A stretch of 64,000 bases of DNA from Xanthomonas sp. 10-10 (GTDB lineage: Bacteria > Pseudomonadota > Gammaproteobacteria > Xanthomonadales > Xanthomonadaceae), in NCBI RefSeq assembly GCF_040182365.1, contig NZ_CP144460.1:930001-994000 (forward strand). The letters are read 5' to 3'. Of the stretch, positions 9,834-18,541 are shown piece after piece. The position numbers and the translations under genes were made by a program. How positions within the stretch are numbered: the first letter of the stretch is position 1; every line of letters starts with the position of its first letter. Under the pieces are notes generated by a model that was given only the letters and a program-made list of their open reading frames with translations, did no database searches and was not told the origin of the DNA.

Positions 9834-10688
9834 CTAGCCCGCCGCGCCGTGCCCGCAGAGTTTGAGGTTGGTACGCGCGGCGCGGATCACTCCCAGGTAA
9901 TCGTCGACGATGGCCGGACTCATGCCGTCGGCGATGGCCTCGTCGCTGCGGTTGGCGTCGCCGCGATAGGGGGCCAGTGCCTGCAGGCATTCCGCATCGT
10001 CGCCGAGCCTGTGCTGGGTGATCGCATAGTCGTTGCGGATCGCGCCTTCGTCGCTGAAGCTGGAGGTCGCCAGGCAGCTGCGGTAGAGCGGCGCCAGCGT
10101 CGCCTCTGCTTTCGCGTAGTCCTTGCGGTCGTAGAGCGACTGGAACGCCGTGCGCGTGCGCTGCACGGCGGTCGGCTCGCAGGCTGCCGCCAGCGGCAGG
10201 TAATCGCCCTCGAAGCTGCCGTTGCCGCCGCAATACTCCCGGCAGGCGTGCTCGCTGCCGGTCGCGGCACGGATCGCGGCACCGGCGCCGGTCTTGGCGA
10301 TCTCCAGGGTGCAGGTTCCTGGCTGGTCCCCGTCGTACACCGCCGCTTGGGTGCCACGCAGCTTGCCGCTGAAGCTGCAGCTGGCATCGGCATTGAGCGT
10401 TTCCAACGAGAAGCCGGAGGTGCCTTGCGTATCGGGTTCTATCGTGAGCTGACCCCAGCCGTGCTCGGTGGCGTAGTGGCCGGGCGCAGGCATGGTGGCA
10501 GCAGCGGCGGGCGGAGCGGTGGCACGGCTGGCGTCGACGGAAGCTGTCGCAGACGGGGAAGCCGACTGCGCCGCCTGCCCGGAGTTGCCGCATCCGCACA
10601 AGGCGGCGATGCACAGCGCCAGGCACAGGCGGACGGCGTTCTTGGCCGAGGTCAGGCGTCCGCTGGACGGAACAAGCGCATTTACCAC
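9834..10688 (-). CDS. Putative periplasmic lipoprotein immunity protein (X-Tfi)
   Basis: 284 aa from the GTG at 10688, which sits 5 bases behind a GGAGG; a GTG four codons earlier (10700) is possible. A short basic N-terminus is followed by a hydrophobic run ending in an LCGC lipobox-like sequence and a Ser/Ala-rich linker, as in exported lipoproteins. A domain with paired cysteines (ACREYCGGNGSFEGDY) recalls lysozyme-inhibitor-type immunity proteins, and the C-terminal half looks TPR-like (Asp/Tyr/Ala helices with further cysteines). It lies 46 bp upstream of the effector gene on the same strand, the usual immunity-effector arrangement. The role is inferred mainly from position and the lipoprotein signal. 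Confidence 0.72.
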   Translation of the reverse strand: MVNALVPSSGRLTSAKNAVRLCLALCIAALCGCGNSGQAAQSASPSATASVDASRATAPPAAAATMPAPGHYATEHGWGQLTIEPDTQGTSGFSLETLNADASCSFSGKLRGTQAAVYDGDQPGTCTLEIAKTGAGAAIRAATGSEHACREYCGGNGSFEGDYLPLAAACEPTAVQRTRTAFQSLYDRKDYAKAEATLAPLYRSCLATSSFSDEGAIRNDYAITQHRLGDDAECLQALAPYRGDANRSDEAIADGMSPAIVDDYLGVIRAARTNLKLCGHGAAG

Positions 10689-10787
10689 GGCATCCTCCAC
10701 TGACGCGAATGCCGCGAGCCTATGCCTGACACAGGCGGCCCGGCAAGCGGCTGCCCGACTGTTCGCTCGGCGCGCTCCGCGCCGCCC

Positions 10788-11720
10788 TTACAACGCGTAA
10801 CCGAACTGCTGCTTGAACTGGTCGTTGAATTCGGCGAAGTCGAAGCGCTGGTTCTGGGTGCCGGGGTGTTCCACCTTCAGCGCGCCCATCAGGTTGCCCA
10901 TGCGCCCGATGGTCAGCCAGTCGTAGTTGTGCTGGATGCCGTAGATCAGGCCGGCGCGGAACGCATCGCCGCAGCCGGTGGGGTCGACCACGCGGCGCTC
11001 GTGCGCCGGCGGAATGTCGTAGGTCTTTTCCGGCGTATGCACCAGCGCGCCCTTCGGGCCCTGCGTGGTGATATAGGCCTGCACGCGCGAGACGATGTCC
11101 TTCTCGTTCCAGCCGGTGCGTTCCTGCAGCAGGTTGGACTCGTAGTCGTTGACCACCACGTAGTCGGCCTGCTCGATGAACTCACGCAGCTCCGGTCCGT
11201 TGAACAGCGGCATCGCCTGGCCGGGATCGAAAATGAAAGGAATGCCACCGGCAGCGAACTCTTCCGCGTTCTGGATCATGCCTTCGCGCCCGTCCGGGCC
11301 GACCAGGCCCAGGGTCACGCCCGGCACGTCGCGCACGTGATTCTCGTAGCTGCGCATCATCGCGCCCGGATGGAAGGCGGTGATCTGGTTGTTGTCGTGG
11401 TCGGTGGTGATGAACGCCTGCGGGGTGAACAGGTCGTCGATGATCTTCACCCGCGACAGGTCGATGCCCAGGGTTTCGAAGTGTTCGCGGTACGGGCCGA
11501 AATCCTGGCCCACGGTGCCCATCGGAATCGGCGCGCCGCCGAGCAGGTGCAGGTTGTAGGCGATGTTGCCGGCGCAGCCGCCGAACTCGCGGCGCATGCG
11601 CGGGACCAGGAACGACACATTCAGGATGTGCACCTTGTCCGGCAGGATGTGGTTCTTGAACTGGTCCGGAAACACCATGATGGTGTCGTAGGCGAGGGAA
11701 CCACAGATCAGTGCGGACAT
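10788..11720 (-). CDS. PfkB-family carbohydrate/nucleoside kinase
   Basis: 310 aa. The start at 11720 (MSALICGSLAYD) is chosen over longer frames because it begins at the conserved first strand of the family. Signatures: GGCAGNIAYNL near the N-terminus (substrate side) and DPTGCGDAFRAG (anion hole and catalytic Asp) near the C-terminus. In xanthomonads this protein is commonly labelled adenosine kinase or sugar kinase; the substrate cannot be assigned from sequence alone. Its last 30 codons exist a second time at 7731-7826. The gene is divergent from mreB. Confidence 0.88.
   Translation of the reverse strand: MSALICGSLAYDTIMVFPDQFKNHILPDKVHILNVSFLVPRMRREFGGCAGNIAYNLHLLGGAPIPMGTVGQDFGPYREHFETLGIDLSRVKIIDDLFTPQAFITTDHDNNQITAFHPGAMMRSYENHVRDVPGVTLGLVGPDGREGMIQNAEEFAAGGIPFIFDPGQAMPLFNGPELREFIEQADYVVVNDYESNLLQERTGWNEKDIVSRVQAYITTQGPKGALVHTPEKTYDIPPAHERRVVDPTGCGDAFRAGLIYGIQHNYDWLTIGRMGNLMGALKVEHPGTQNQRFDFAEFNDQFKQQFGYAL
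10794..10883. repeat. 90-bp direct repeat flanking the effector cassette (right copy)
   Basis: This is the 3' end of the intact kinase gene; its partner is 7737-7826 (86/90 identical, same orientation, about 3.06 kb apart). Everything between the copies is the effector, its immunity gene and flanking spacer. The geometry fits insertion or loss of the cassette by homologous recombination through the kinase 3' end. Confidence 0.9.
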
Positions 11721-11851
11721 CGAGTCAGGCCTTTGCGTAAGGAAATACCCGCCAGTTGCCGGCATGGCGGCGGGACGGCGCCAACGCCGCGGCGCAAAGG
11801 GTAACGGCTGTGATCGATCAGGGCCACAACCACGTGCCATGCCCGGCGTGA

Positions 11852-13042
<1,191 letters not shown>

Positions 13043-13049
13043 GGCGTTC

Positions 13050-13204
13050 GGAATCGGGAATCGGGAGTGGGGAATCGTGAAAGCATTCCCCGCCTGCGGT
13101 CCTGAGCGGTTGCGACGCGGTCCCGCCCATGTGAGTTTTCGCCTCAACCGTCTCGGGGACAGCCGACTGCTCCCCGATTCCCCATTCCCGATTCCCCATT
13201 CCCG
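13050..13204. repeat. Inverted pair of GGGAATCGGGA-type repeats between mreB and mreC
   Basis: Forward copies (GGAATCGGGAATCGGGAGTG type) at 13050-13080 face complementary copies (CCCCGATTCCCCATTCCCG type) at 13171-13204, so the transcript can form a long hairpin. The same unit occurs at 14064-14100, 14383-14412, 14506-14536, 24619-24650 and 24678-24702. It is a dispersed element of this genome; in the mre operon it could influence mRNA stability between mreB and mreC. Confidence 0.8.
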
Positions 13205-13213
13205 GCCCTGAAA

Positions 13214-14563
13214 GTGCCCTCCTACGCCGGTCCTCCCGTCGCCTCCCGTCCGGGCGAAGTCACCTCCACGCTGCGGCTGCTGGTCTATCTGGTGCTGGCG
13301 ATCGTGCTGATCGCGCTCGATAGCCGCGGCAGCTGGCTGAGCCAGCTGCGGATGCAGGCCAATCTGCTGATCCAGCCGATCTGGGCGGTGGCCGGGTTGC
13401 CGGGGCGGATCGGCTCGCAGGTACGCGACAACGCCGCCACTCATGCGCAATTGGTGGAGGAAACCCGCGACCTGCGCAACCAGCTGCTGGTGGCCAATGC
13501 GCGCCTGACCCGGCTGCAGACCGCCGCGCTGGACAATGCGCAGCTGCGCGAGCTGCTCAACGTCGCCGAGCGCCGCGGCCTGGACGTGCAGCTGGCGCCG
13601 ATCCTGGATATCGACCTGGACCCGACCCGGCAGCGTCTGCTGCTGGATGCCGGCAGCCGCGATGGCGTGCTGATGGGCCAGGCGGTGATCGATGCCGGCG
13701 GGCTGATGGGCCAGGTGATCGAAGTGACCCCGCTGCATTCGACCGTGCTGCTGCTGACCGACCCCGACCACGCGGTGCCGGTCAGCGTTGCGCGCAACGG
13801 CGTGCGCCTGATCGTCTATGGCCGCGGCGACCGCCTGGAACTGCGCGACATCCCGCTCAGTGCCGGCGTGCAGGTGGGCGATGAAATCGTGACCTCCGGC
13901 CTCGGCGGCCGCTTCCCGGCCGGCTTCCCGGTCGGCAAGGTGTCCGAACTGCATCCGGACGACACCCACGCCTTCCTGGTCGGCGAACTGACCCCGGCCG
14001 CCAAGCTCGATCGCGGCCGCGATGTGCTGCTGCTGCGCGCCGGCAAGCCGTTGCGGGTGGTGCCGGGAGTCGGGAATGGGGAATCGGGAATGGGGAGTGG
14101 CAACAGCAACGGCAACGCCGCTGCGCCGGTAAATGCGCCGGTGACCGCGACACCACGCACTCCGGCGGCCGACGGCTCCAACGCAGTGGTCGATCCAGCC
14201 CGTACGGCAGCGGACATCGAGACCGCGCCCGGCTCACAACGGACGCCGGCACCTGCCGCGTCCGGCGCCTCCGGCGCGCAGCCAGCAGGGGTGGGGACTG
14301 GCGACTCGGGAACCAGGAACGGCAGCAGCGCGCCAGCGGGTCGGGCGCCAACCACCGCACCGACGCGTGGCGCTGCCTCTAACGATTCCCGACTCCCGAT
14401 TTCCGATTCCCGCCCGGCGTCAACGCAGGGCTCGCGGGCGTCGGTAAATGGACAATCGGGAACAGGCAACCGCAACGCCTCACCGCCGCGGAGCACCGCT
14501 CCTGCCGATTCCCGACTCCCGACTCCCGATTCCCGTCCGGCTCCGCAGGAGACGGACCAATGA
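13214..14563 (+). CDS. mreC: Rod-shape protein MreC with an unusual repeat-derived C-terminal tail
   Basis: 449 aa from a GTG start at 13214; typical MreC is about 270-370 aa. One N-terminal membrane helix (about 20-40, LRLLVYLVLAIVLIAL), a periplasmic coiled coil (about 70-115), then the beta-barrel MreC core up to about residue 283 (DAGSRDGVLMGQAVID, TSGLGGRFPAGFPVGKV). MreC links MreB to PBP2 in the periplasm. From residue ~284 the protein is low-complexity Ala/Pro/Gly/Ser-rich, and several stretches are direct translations of the GGGAATCGGGA repeat (GNGESGMGSG, DSRLPISDSRP, DSRLPTPDSRP). The stop overlaps the mreD start (ATGA). The core is certain; the tail is unlikely to be needed for the core function. 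Confidence 0.95.
   Translation: MPSYAGPPVASRPGEVTSTLRLLVYLVLAIVLIALDSRGSWLSQLRMQANLLIQPIWAVAGLPGRIGSQVRDNAATHAQLVEETRDLRNQLLVANARLTRLQTAALDNAQLRELLNVAERRGLDVQLAPILDIDLDPTRQRLLLDAGSRDGVLMGQAVIDAGGLMGQVIEVTPLHSTVLLLTDPDHAVPVSVARNGVRLIVYGRGDRLELRDIPLSAGVQVGDEIVTSGLGGRFPAGFPVGKVSELHPDDTHAFLVGELTPAAKLDRGRDVLLLRAGKPLRVVPGVGNGESGMGSGNSNGNAAAPVNAPVTATPRTPAADGSNAVVDPARTAADIETAPGSQRTPAPAASGASGAQPAGVGTGDSGTRNGSSAPAGRAPTTAPTRGAASNDSRLPISDSRPASTQGSRASVNGQSGTGNRNASPPRSTAPADSRLPTPDSRPAPQETDQ
14064..14536. repeat. Dispersed repeats located inside the mreC coding region
   Basis: Forward units at 14064-14100 (CGGGAATGGGGAATCGGGAA) and weaker ones near 14299-14321 and 14451-14467; reverse units at 14383-14412 and 14506-14536 (GATTCCCGACTCCCGA type). 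The layout (forward then reverse) mirrors the intergenic mreB-mreC copy. All are translated in frame as part of MreC. Confidence 0.85.
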
Positions 14564-15045
14564 CCCGCATGCGCAACACCTGGATCCTGCCGGTGAGCCT
14601 GTTCATCGCGCTGGTGCTGGGGCTGCTGCCGTTGCCGGCGGTGGTGCAGCCGCTGCGTCCGTACTGGGTGGCGCTGGTGCTGGCCTACTGGGTGATCGAG
14701 GAACCGGATCGGGTGGGCCTGGGCGTGGCTTTCGTGGCCGGCGTGCTGGCCGATCTGCTGTACGGCGGGCTGCTGGGCGAGCAGGCGCTGCGGCTGGTGA
14801 TCATGACCTTCATCCTGCAGCGCTTCCGCGCGCGGATGCGCTTCTTCCCGGTCTCGCAGCAGGCGCTGGCGATCGGCGGGCTGCTGCTCAACGACCGCAT
14901 CGTGTCTTCGGCGGTGCATCTGGCGATCGGCGAGCCGACCCTGCCGTGGAGCTACTGGTGGGCGCCGTTGCTGGGCATGGCGCTGTGGCCGCCGCTGTTC
15001 GTGTTGCTGGATGCGCTGCGCCTGGGCAAGCGGAGCAAGAAGTAG
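14560..15045 (+). CDS. mreD: Rod-shape protein MreD
   Basis: 161 aa, the usual size. Small integral inner-membrane protein with about five hydrophobic helices; it forms part of the elongasome with MreC, PBP2 and RodA. The start codon overlaps the mreC stop, indicating translational coupling, and mrdA begins 3 bp after its stop. Confidence 0.93.
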   Translation: MTRMRNTWILPVSLFIALVLGLLPLPAVVQPLRPYWVALVLAYWVIEEPDRVGLGVAFVAGVLADLLYGGLLGEQALRLVIMTFILQRFRARMRFFPVSQQALAIGGLLLNDRIVSSAVHLAIGEPTLPWSYWWAPLLGMALWPPLFVLLDALRLGKRSKK

Positions 15046-15048
15046 CCC

Positions 15049-17109
15049 ATGCACGGTCGGCGTCAGCCCAAGAACCCGCATGCCGAGGCCGAGCAGTTCC
15101 GCCGGCGCGCGGTGCTGGGGTTCGTGATGGTGGTGATCTGCCTGGTCGGCCTGGGCGGCTGGTATTTCAAGCTGCAGGTGCTCGACCACGAGGTCTACGC
15201 CACCCGCTCGGAAGCCAATCGCATCAAGCCCAAGCCGGTGGTGCCCGGGCGCGGCATGATCTACGACCGCACCGGCCGGCTGCTGGCCGAGAACGTGCCG
15301 GCGTTCCGCCTGGACGTGACCCCGGACAAGGTTGCCGACATGGACGCCATGCTGGCCGCGCTGGGCAAGGTGATCCCGATCGCGCCGGAGGACCTGGAGC
15401 GTTTCAATCGCGAGCGTCGTGCACGCCGCAGCTTCCTGCCGGTCACGCTCAAGCTACGCATGAGCGATGAGGAAATGGCGCGCTTTGCGGTGGAGCGCTG
15501 GCGCTTTCCCGGGGTGGAGCTGGAGCCGTATCTGACCCGGCGCTACCCCTACGGACCGTTGTTCGCACACATCATCGGTTACGTCGGCCGTATCGATGAA
15601 AAAGACCTGGCGGTGCTGGGCGAGGGCAATGCCGCGCTCACCCATATGGGCAAGTCCGGTCTGGAGCGCTATTACGAACAGGACCTGCGCGGGCAGGTGG
15701 GCTACGAGCAGGTCGAAACCAATGTGCAGGGGCGGGCGATCCGCACCGTCGGCCGGGTCGCGCCGCAGTCGGGTGCGGACTTGCGGCTGTCGGTGGATGC
15801 CGACCTGCAGCGCGCGATGGTGGCCGCGTTCGGCGAGCACGAAGGTGCGGCGATCGCGATGGACCCGCGCACCGGCGAGATCCTGGGCATGGTCAGCCTG
15901 CCCAGCTACGACCCCAACCTGTTCGTCAACGGCATCTCGCATACCGACTTCAAGATGCTCAACGACAACCCGTCGCGGCCGCAGTTCAACCGGCTGGTGC
16001 TGGGTGGCGTGGCGCCGGGCTCCACGCTCAAGCCGCTGATCGCGCTGGCTGGGCTCGATAGCGGCCTGCGCCGGCCGGAAGACCGTGTGCTCTCCACCGG
16101 CATGTTCTACCTGCCCGGTGTCAGCCGCGGCTGGGGCGACTCGCACCGCGGCGGTCACGGCTGGACCGACCTGCGCAAGTCGATCGCCCAGTCGGTCAAT
16201 ACCTACTACTACCGCCTGGCGGTGGATATGGGTATCGAGCGCTTTGACCAGTACATGGGCGGCTATGGGTTCGGCGCGCCCACCGGGGTGGACCTGCTGG
16301 GCGAAATCGGCGGCATCCTGCCGTCGCCGGCCTACAAGTACAAGACCCGCAAGGAGCGCTGGTATCCCGGCGACACCGTCAACATCGCCATCGGCCAGGG
16401 CGACTGGAAGGTGACTCCGTTGCAGCTGGTACGCGGGGTCTCGGCGATCGCCGGCGGCCTGCTGCTGCGTCCGCATCTGGTGCTGGAGCAGCGCACCGGC
16501 TTCGACCACCCCTGGCAGCCGATGATCCAGCCGCCGGGCAAGCCGATCAGCCCGAGCGCGGCGCATCTGCAGGTGGTGCGCGAGGGCATGATGGACACCA
16601 TGCGCCCCGGCGGCACCGGCTATGCGATCACCCCCGGCGCGCCGTACCAGATGGCCGGCAAGACCGGTACCGCGCAGGTGGTCAGCCGCAAGGGCGTGGC
16701 CGCGGTGGACCCGCGCAGCCTGCCGCTGCATCTGCGTCACCGTGGCCTGTTCGTCGGCTTCGCGCCGGCCGACAACCCGGTCATCGCGGTGGCGGTGGCA
16801 GTGGAGGGTGGTGGTTTCGGCACCAGTTCGGCCGCGCCGATCGCCCGCAAGATCTTCGACGCCTGGCTGCTGGGCAAGATGCCCGCGGGCCTCCTGCCGT
16901 TGGACAGCGAGCTCGGCATGACCGCGGTGGCCATCAACCAGTTCGAGTCCGGCGCCACCGATGCACGTGCGGCCGGCGATGCGGCAGCCGCCACGCTGGA
17001 AGAATTGCCGGTGGTGATCGGCCAGACTGCGGTGGCGCTGGATCCCACCACGCCCGCGCAGCCGGTGGTGCCGGATGTGCCCGATGCGGTGCAGGAGACC
17101 GATCATTGA
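15049..17109 (+). CDS. mrdA: Penicillin-binding protein 2, peptidoglycan transpeptidase
   Basis: 686 aa class B PBP that cross-links lateral-wall peptidoglycan with RodA. One N-terminal membrane helix (about 22-42, AVLGFVMVVICLVGLGGWYF), a dimerization/pedestal region with RGMIYDRTGRLLAENVP, and a transpeptidase domain with the three active-site motifs: S-x-x-K in GSTLKPL, S-x-N in SVNTYYYRL and KTG in AGKTGTAQVV. The C-terminal ~60 residues are an Ala/Thr-rich extension. It lies between mreD and rodA; its TGA overlaps the rodA TTG start. Confidence 0.96.
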   Translation: MHGRRQPKNPHAEAEQFRRRAVLGFVMVVICLVGLGGWYFKLQVLDHEVYATRSEANRIKPKPVVPGRGMIYDRTGRLLAENVPAFRLDVTPDKVADMDAMLAALGKVIPIAPEDLERFNRERRARRSFLPVTLKLRMSDEEMARFAVERWRFPGVELEPYLTRRYPYGPLFAHIIGYVGRIDEKDLAVLGEGNAALTHMGKSGLERYYEQDLRGQVGYEQVETNVQGRAIRTVGRVAPQSGADLRLSVDADLQRAMVAAFGEHEGAAIAMDPRTGEILGMVSLPSYDPNLFVNGISHTDFKMLNDNPSRPQFNRLVLGGVAPGSTLKPLIALAGLDSGLRRPEDRVLSTGMFYLPGVSRGWGDSHRGGHGWTDLRKSIAQSVNTYYYRLAVDMGIERFDQYMGGYGFGAPTGVDLLGEIGGILPSPAYKYKTRKERWYPGDTVNIAIGQGDWKVTPLQLVRGVSAIAGGLLLRPHLVLEQRTGFDHPWQPMIQPPGKPISPSAAHLQVVREGMMDTMRPGGTGYAITPGAPYQMAGKTGTAQVVSRKGVAAVDPRSLPLHLRHRGLFVGFAPADNPVIAVAVAVEGGGFGTSSAAPIARKIFDAWLLGKMPAGLLPLDSELGMTAVAINQFESGATDARAAGDAAAATLEELPVVIGQTAVALDPTTPAQPVVPDVPDAVQETDH

Positions 17110-18224
17110 GTGACATCCTGCGCTGGTTGGTGGACATGGCCGCGCGCTTCACGCGCAGCCTGGACTGGGTGCTGTGCCTGGCGCTGGGCGCGCTGATGGT
17201 GATCGGCCTGTCGGTGCTCAAGAGCGCCGGCGGCGCGGCCAACGGCGATCACCTGGTGATGGCGCAAGGCGTTCGCTTCGTCATCGGCATCGCCGCGATG
17301 TGGGGCATTTCGCGCATGTCGGTGCTGCGCCTGCGCGCCTGGACGCCTTGGGTGTATGGCCTATCGATGCTGCCGTTGCTGGCGGTGTTCGCACTGGGCA
17401 CCGGCAAATACGGCCGCCAGTGGCTGGATCTGAAAGTGTTCTACCTGCAGCCGGCCGAGCTGCTCAAGATCAGCCTGCCGATGATGGCGGCCTGGTATCT
17501 GCACCGCATGCCGCTGCCGCCGCGCATTTCCACCGTGTTGGTCACCTGCATGATCATCGGCGTGCCCACCGCGCTGATCATGCTGCAGCCGGACTTCGGC
17601 ACCGGCGTGTTGATTGCGGCAAGCGGCGTCTTCGTGCTGCTGCTGGCCGGCCTGCCATGGTGGTGGGTAGCGGTGGGCCTGGGCGGCGTGTCGGCGGCGG
17701 CGCCGGTGGCCTGGTTCTGGTTGCTGCGGCCTTACCAGAAGGATCGCATCATGATGTTCCTCAACCCCGAAAACGACGCGCTTGGCGCCGGCTGGAACAT
17801 CATCCAGTCCAAGATCGCCATTGGCTCTGGCGGCTTGGATGGCAAGGGTTGGGGGCTGGGCTCGCAATCGCATCTGAACTTCATTCCCGAACAGACCACC
17901 GATTTTGCGTTCTCGGTGCTCAGCGAAGAATTCGGCTGGATCGGCGTGGCCACCGTGCTGACGCTATATCTCATCGTCATCGGCCGCTGCCTGTGGATCG
18001 CCTCGCAGGCGCGTGACACCTATTCGCGCCTGGTTGCCGGCGCCACCGGCCTGGCCTTCTTCGTGTACGTGCTGGTCAACGGCGGCATGATCTCCGGCCT
18101 GCTTCCGGTGGTTGGCGTGCCGATGCCGTTGATGAGTTACGGCGGCACCTCGGCGGTGTCGTTGCTGGCCGGATTGGGCCTGGTGATGGCAGTGAAGACG
18201 CACCGACCGGTGCATGGATATTGA
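17106..18224 (+). CDS. rodA: SEDS peptidoglycan glycosyltransferase RodA
   Basis: 372 aa polytopic inner-membrane protein (about ten helices) that polymerises lipid II during elongation, partnered by PBP2. It carries SEDS family signatures: LQPDFGTGVLIA with the catalytic Asp, GAGWNIIQSKIAIGSGGLDGKGWG, EQTTDFAFSVLSEEFG and MPLMSYGGTSAVS. It starts at a TTG that overlaps the mrdA stop codon. Last gene of the rod operon. Confidence 0.96.
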   Translation: MSDILRWLVDMAARFTRSLDWVLCLALGALMVIGLSVLKSAGGAANGDHLVMAQGVRFVIGIAAMWGISRMSVLRLRAWTPWVYGLSMLPLLAVFALGTGKYGRQWLDLKVFYLQPAELLKISLPMMAAWYLHRMPLPPRISTVLVTCMIIGVPTALIMLQPDFGTGVLIAASGVFVLLLAGLPWWWVAVGLGGVSAAAPVAWFWLLRPYQKDRIMMFLNPENDALGAGWNIIQSKIAIGSGGLDGKGWGLGSQSHLNFIPEQTTDFAFSVLSEEFGWIGVATVLTLYLIVIGRCLWIASQARDTYSRLVAGATGLAFFVYVLVNGGMISGLLPVVGVPMPLMSYGGTSAVSLLAGLGLVMAVKTHRPVHGY

Positions 18225-18541
18225 GGCCTCGTGTCAGTTGCAGCGCTGCGTTGTACCGGCGCAGCTGACGCGCCAGCGGCATGCGTGGCAGTGCAACCCT
18301 GATCGATGCGTCACGCGTGTGTCAGTGCGCCGGCCAAGCATCGATCACCCCGCGTTTTGCGCGCTGCATTGCAATGACGACACAGCGATGCAGGCTGACT
18401 TCGCGCGCGCGGCGTTTGGTTCGCTCGCGCTCTGCACGCGCGGGGCGTGCTCCGTAGAGTCCGCCACGCCGCTGCAGTGATGGCGGCCGCGTCGCGTTGC
18501 CTGTGCAGGTGCGCGCCATTTCTCTTTCGGGTGCCTTTTCC
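18225..18541. other. Intergenic region carrying the polygalacturonase promoter
   Basis: 317 bp between rodA and the polygalacturonase start. No gene is visible. Its main content is the PIP box and the matching -10 described separately (18400-18460), followed by an about 75-nt leader. Confidence 0.7.
18400..18460 (+). promoter_or_regulatory. Perfect PIP box with correctly spaced -10 (HrpX-type promoter)
   Basis: TTCGC (18400-18404), exactly 15 bp, TTCGC (18420-18424), then 30 bp and TAGAGT (18455-18460). This equals the established plant-inducible promoter rule for HrpX regulons in Xanthomonas (TTCGB-N15-TTCGB, then 30-32 bp to a YANNNT -10). It lies 82 bp before the polygalacturonase ATG on the same strand, so the enzyme is predicted to be switched on in the plant by HrpG/HrpX. 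Confidence 0.88.
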
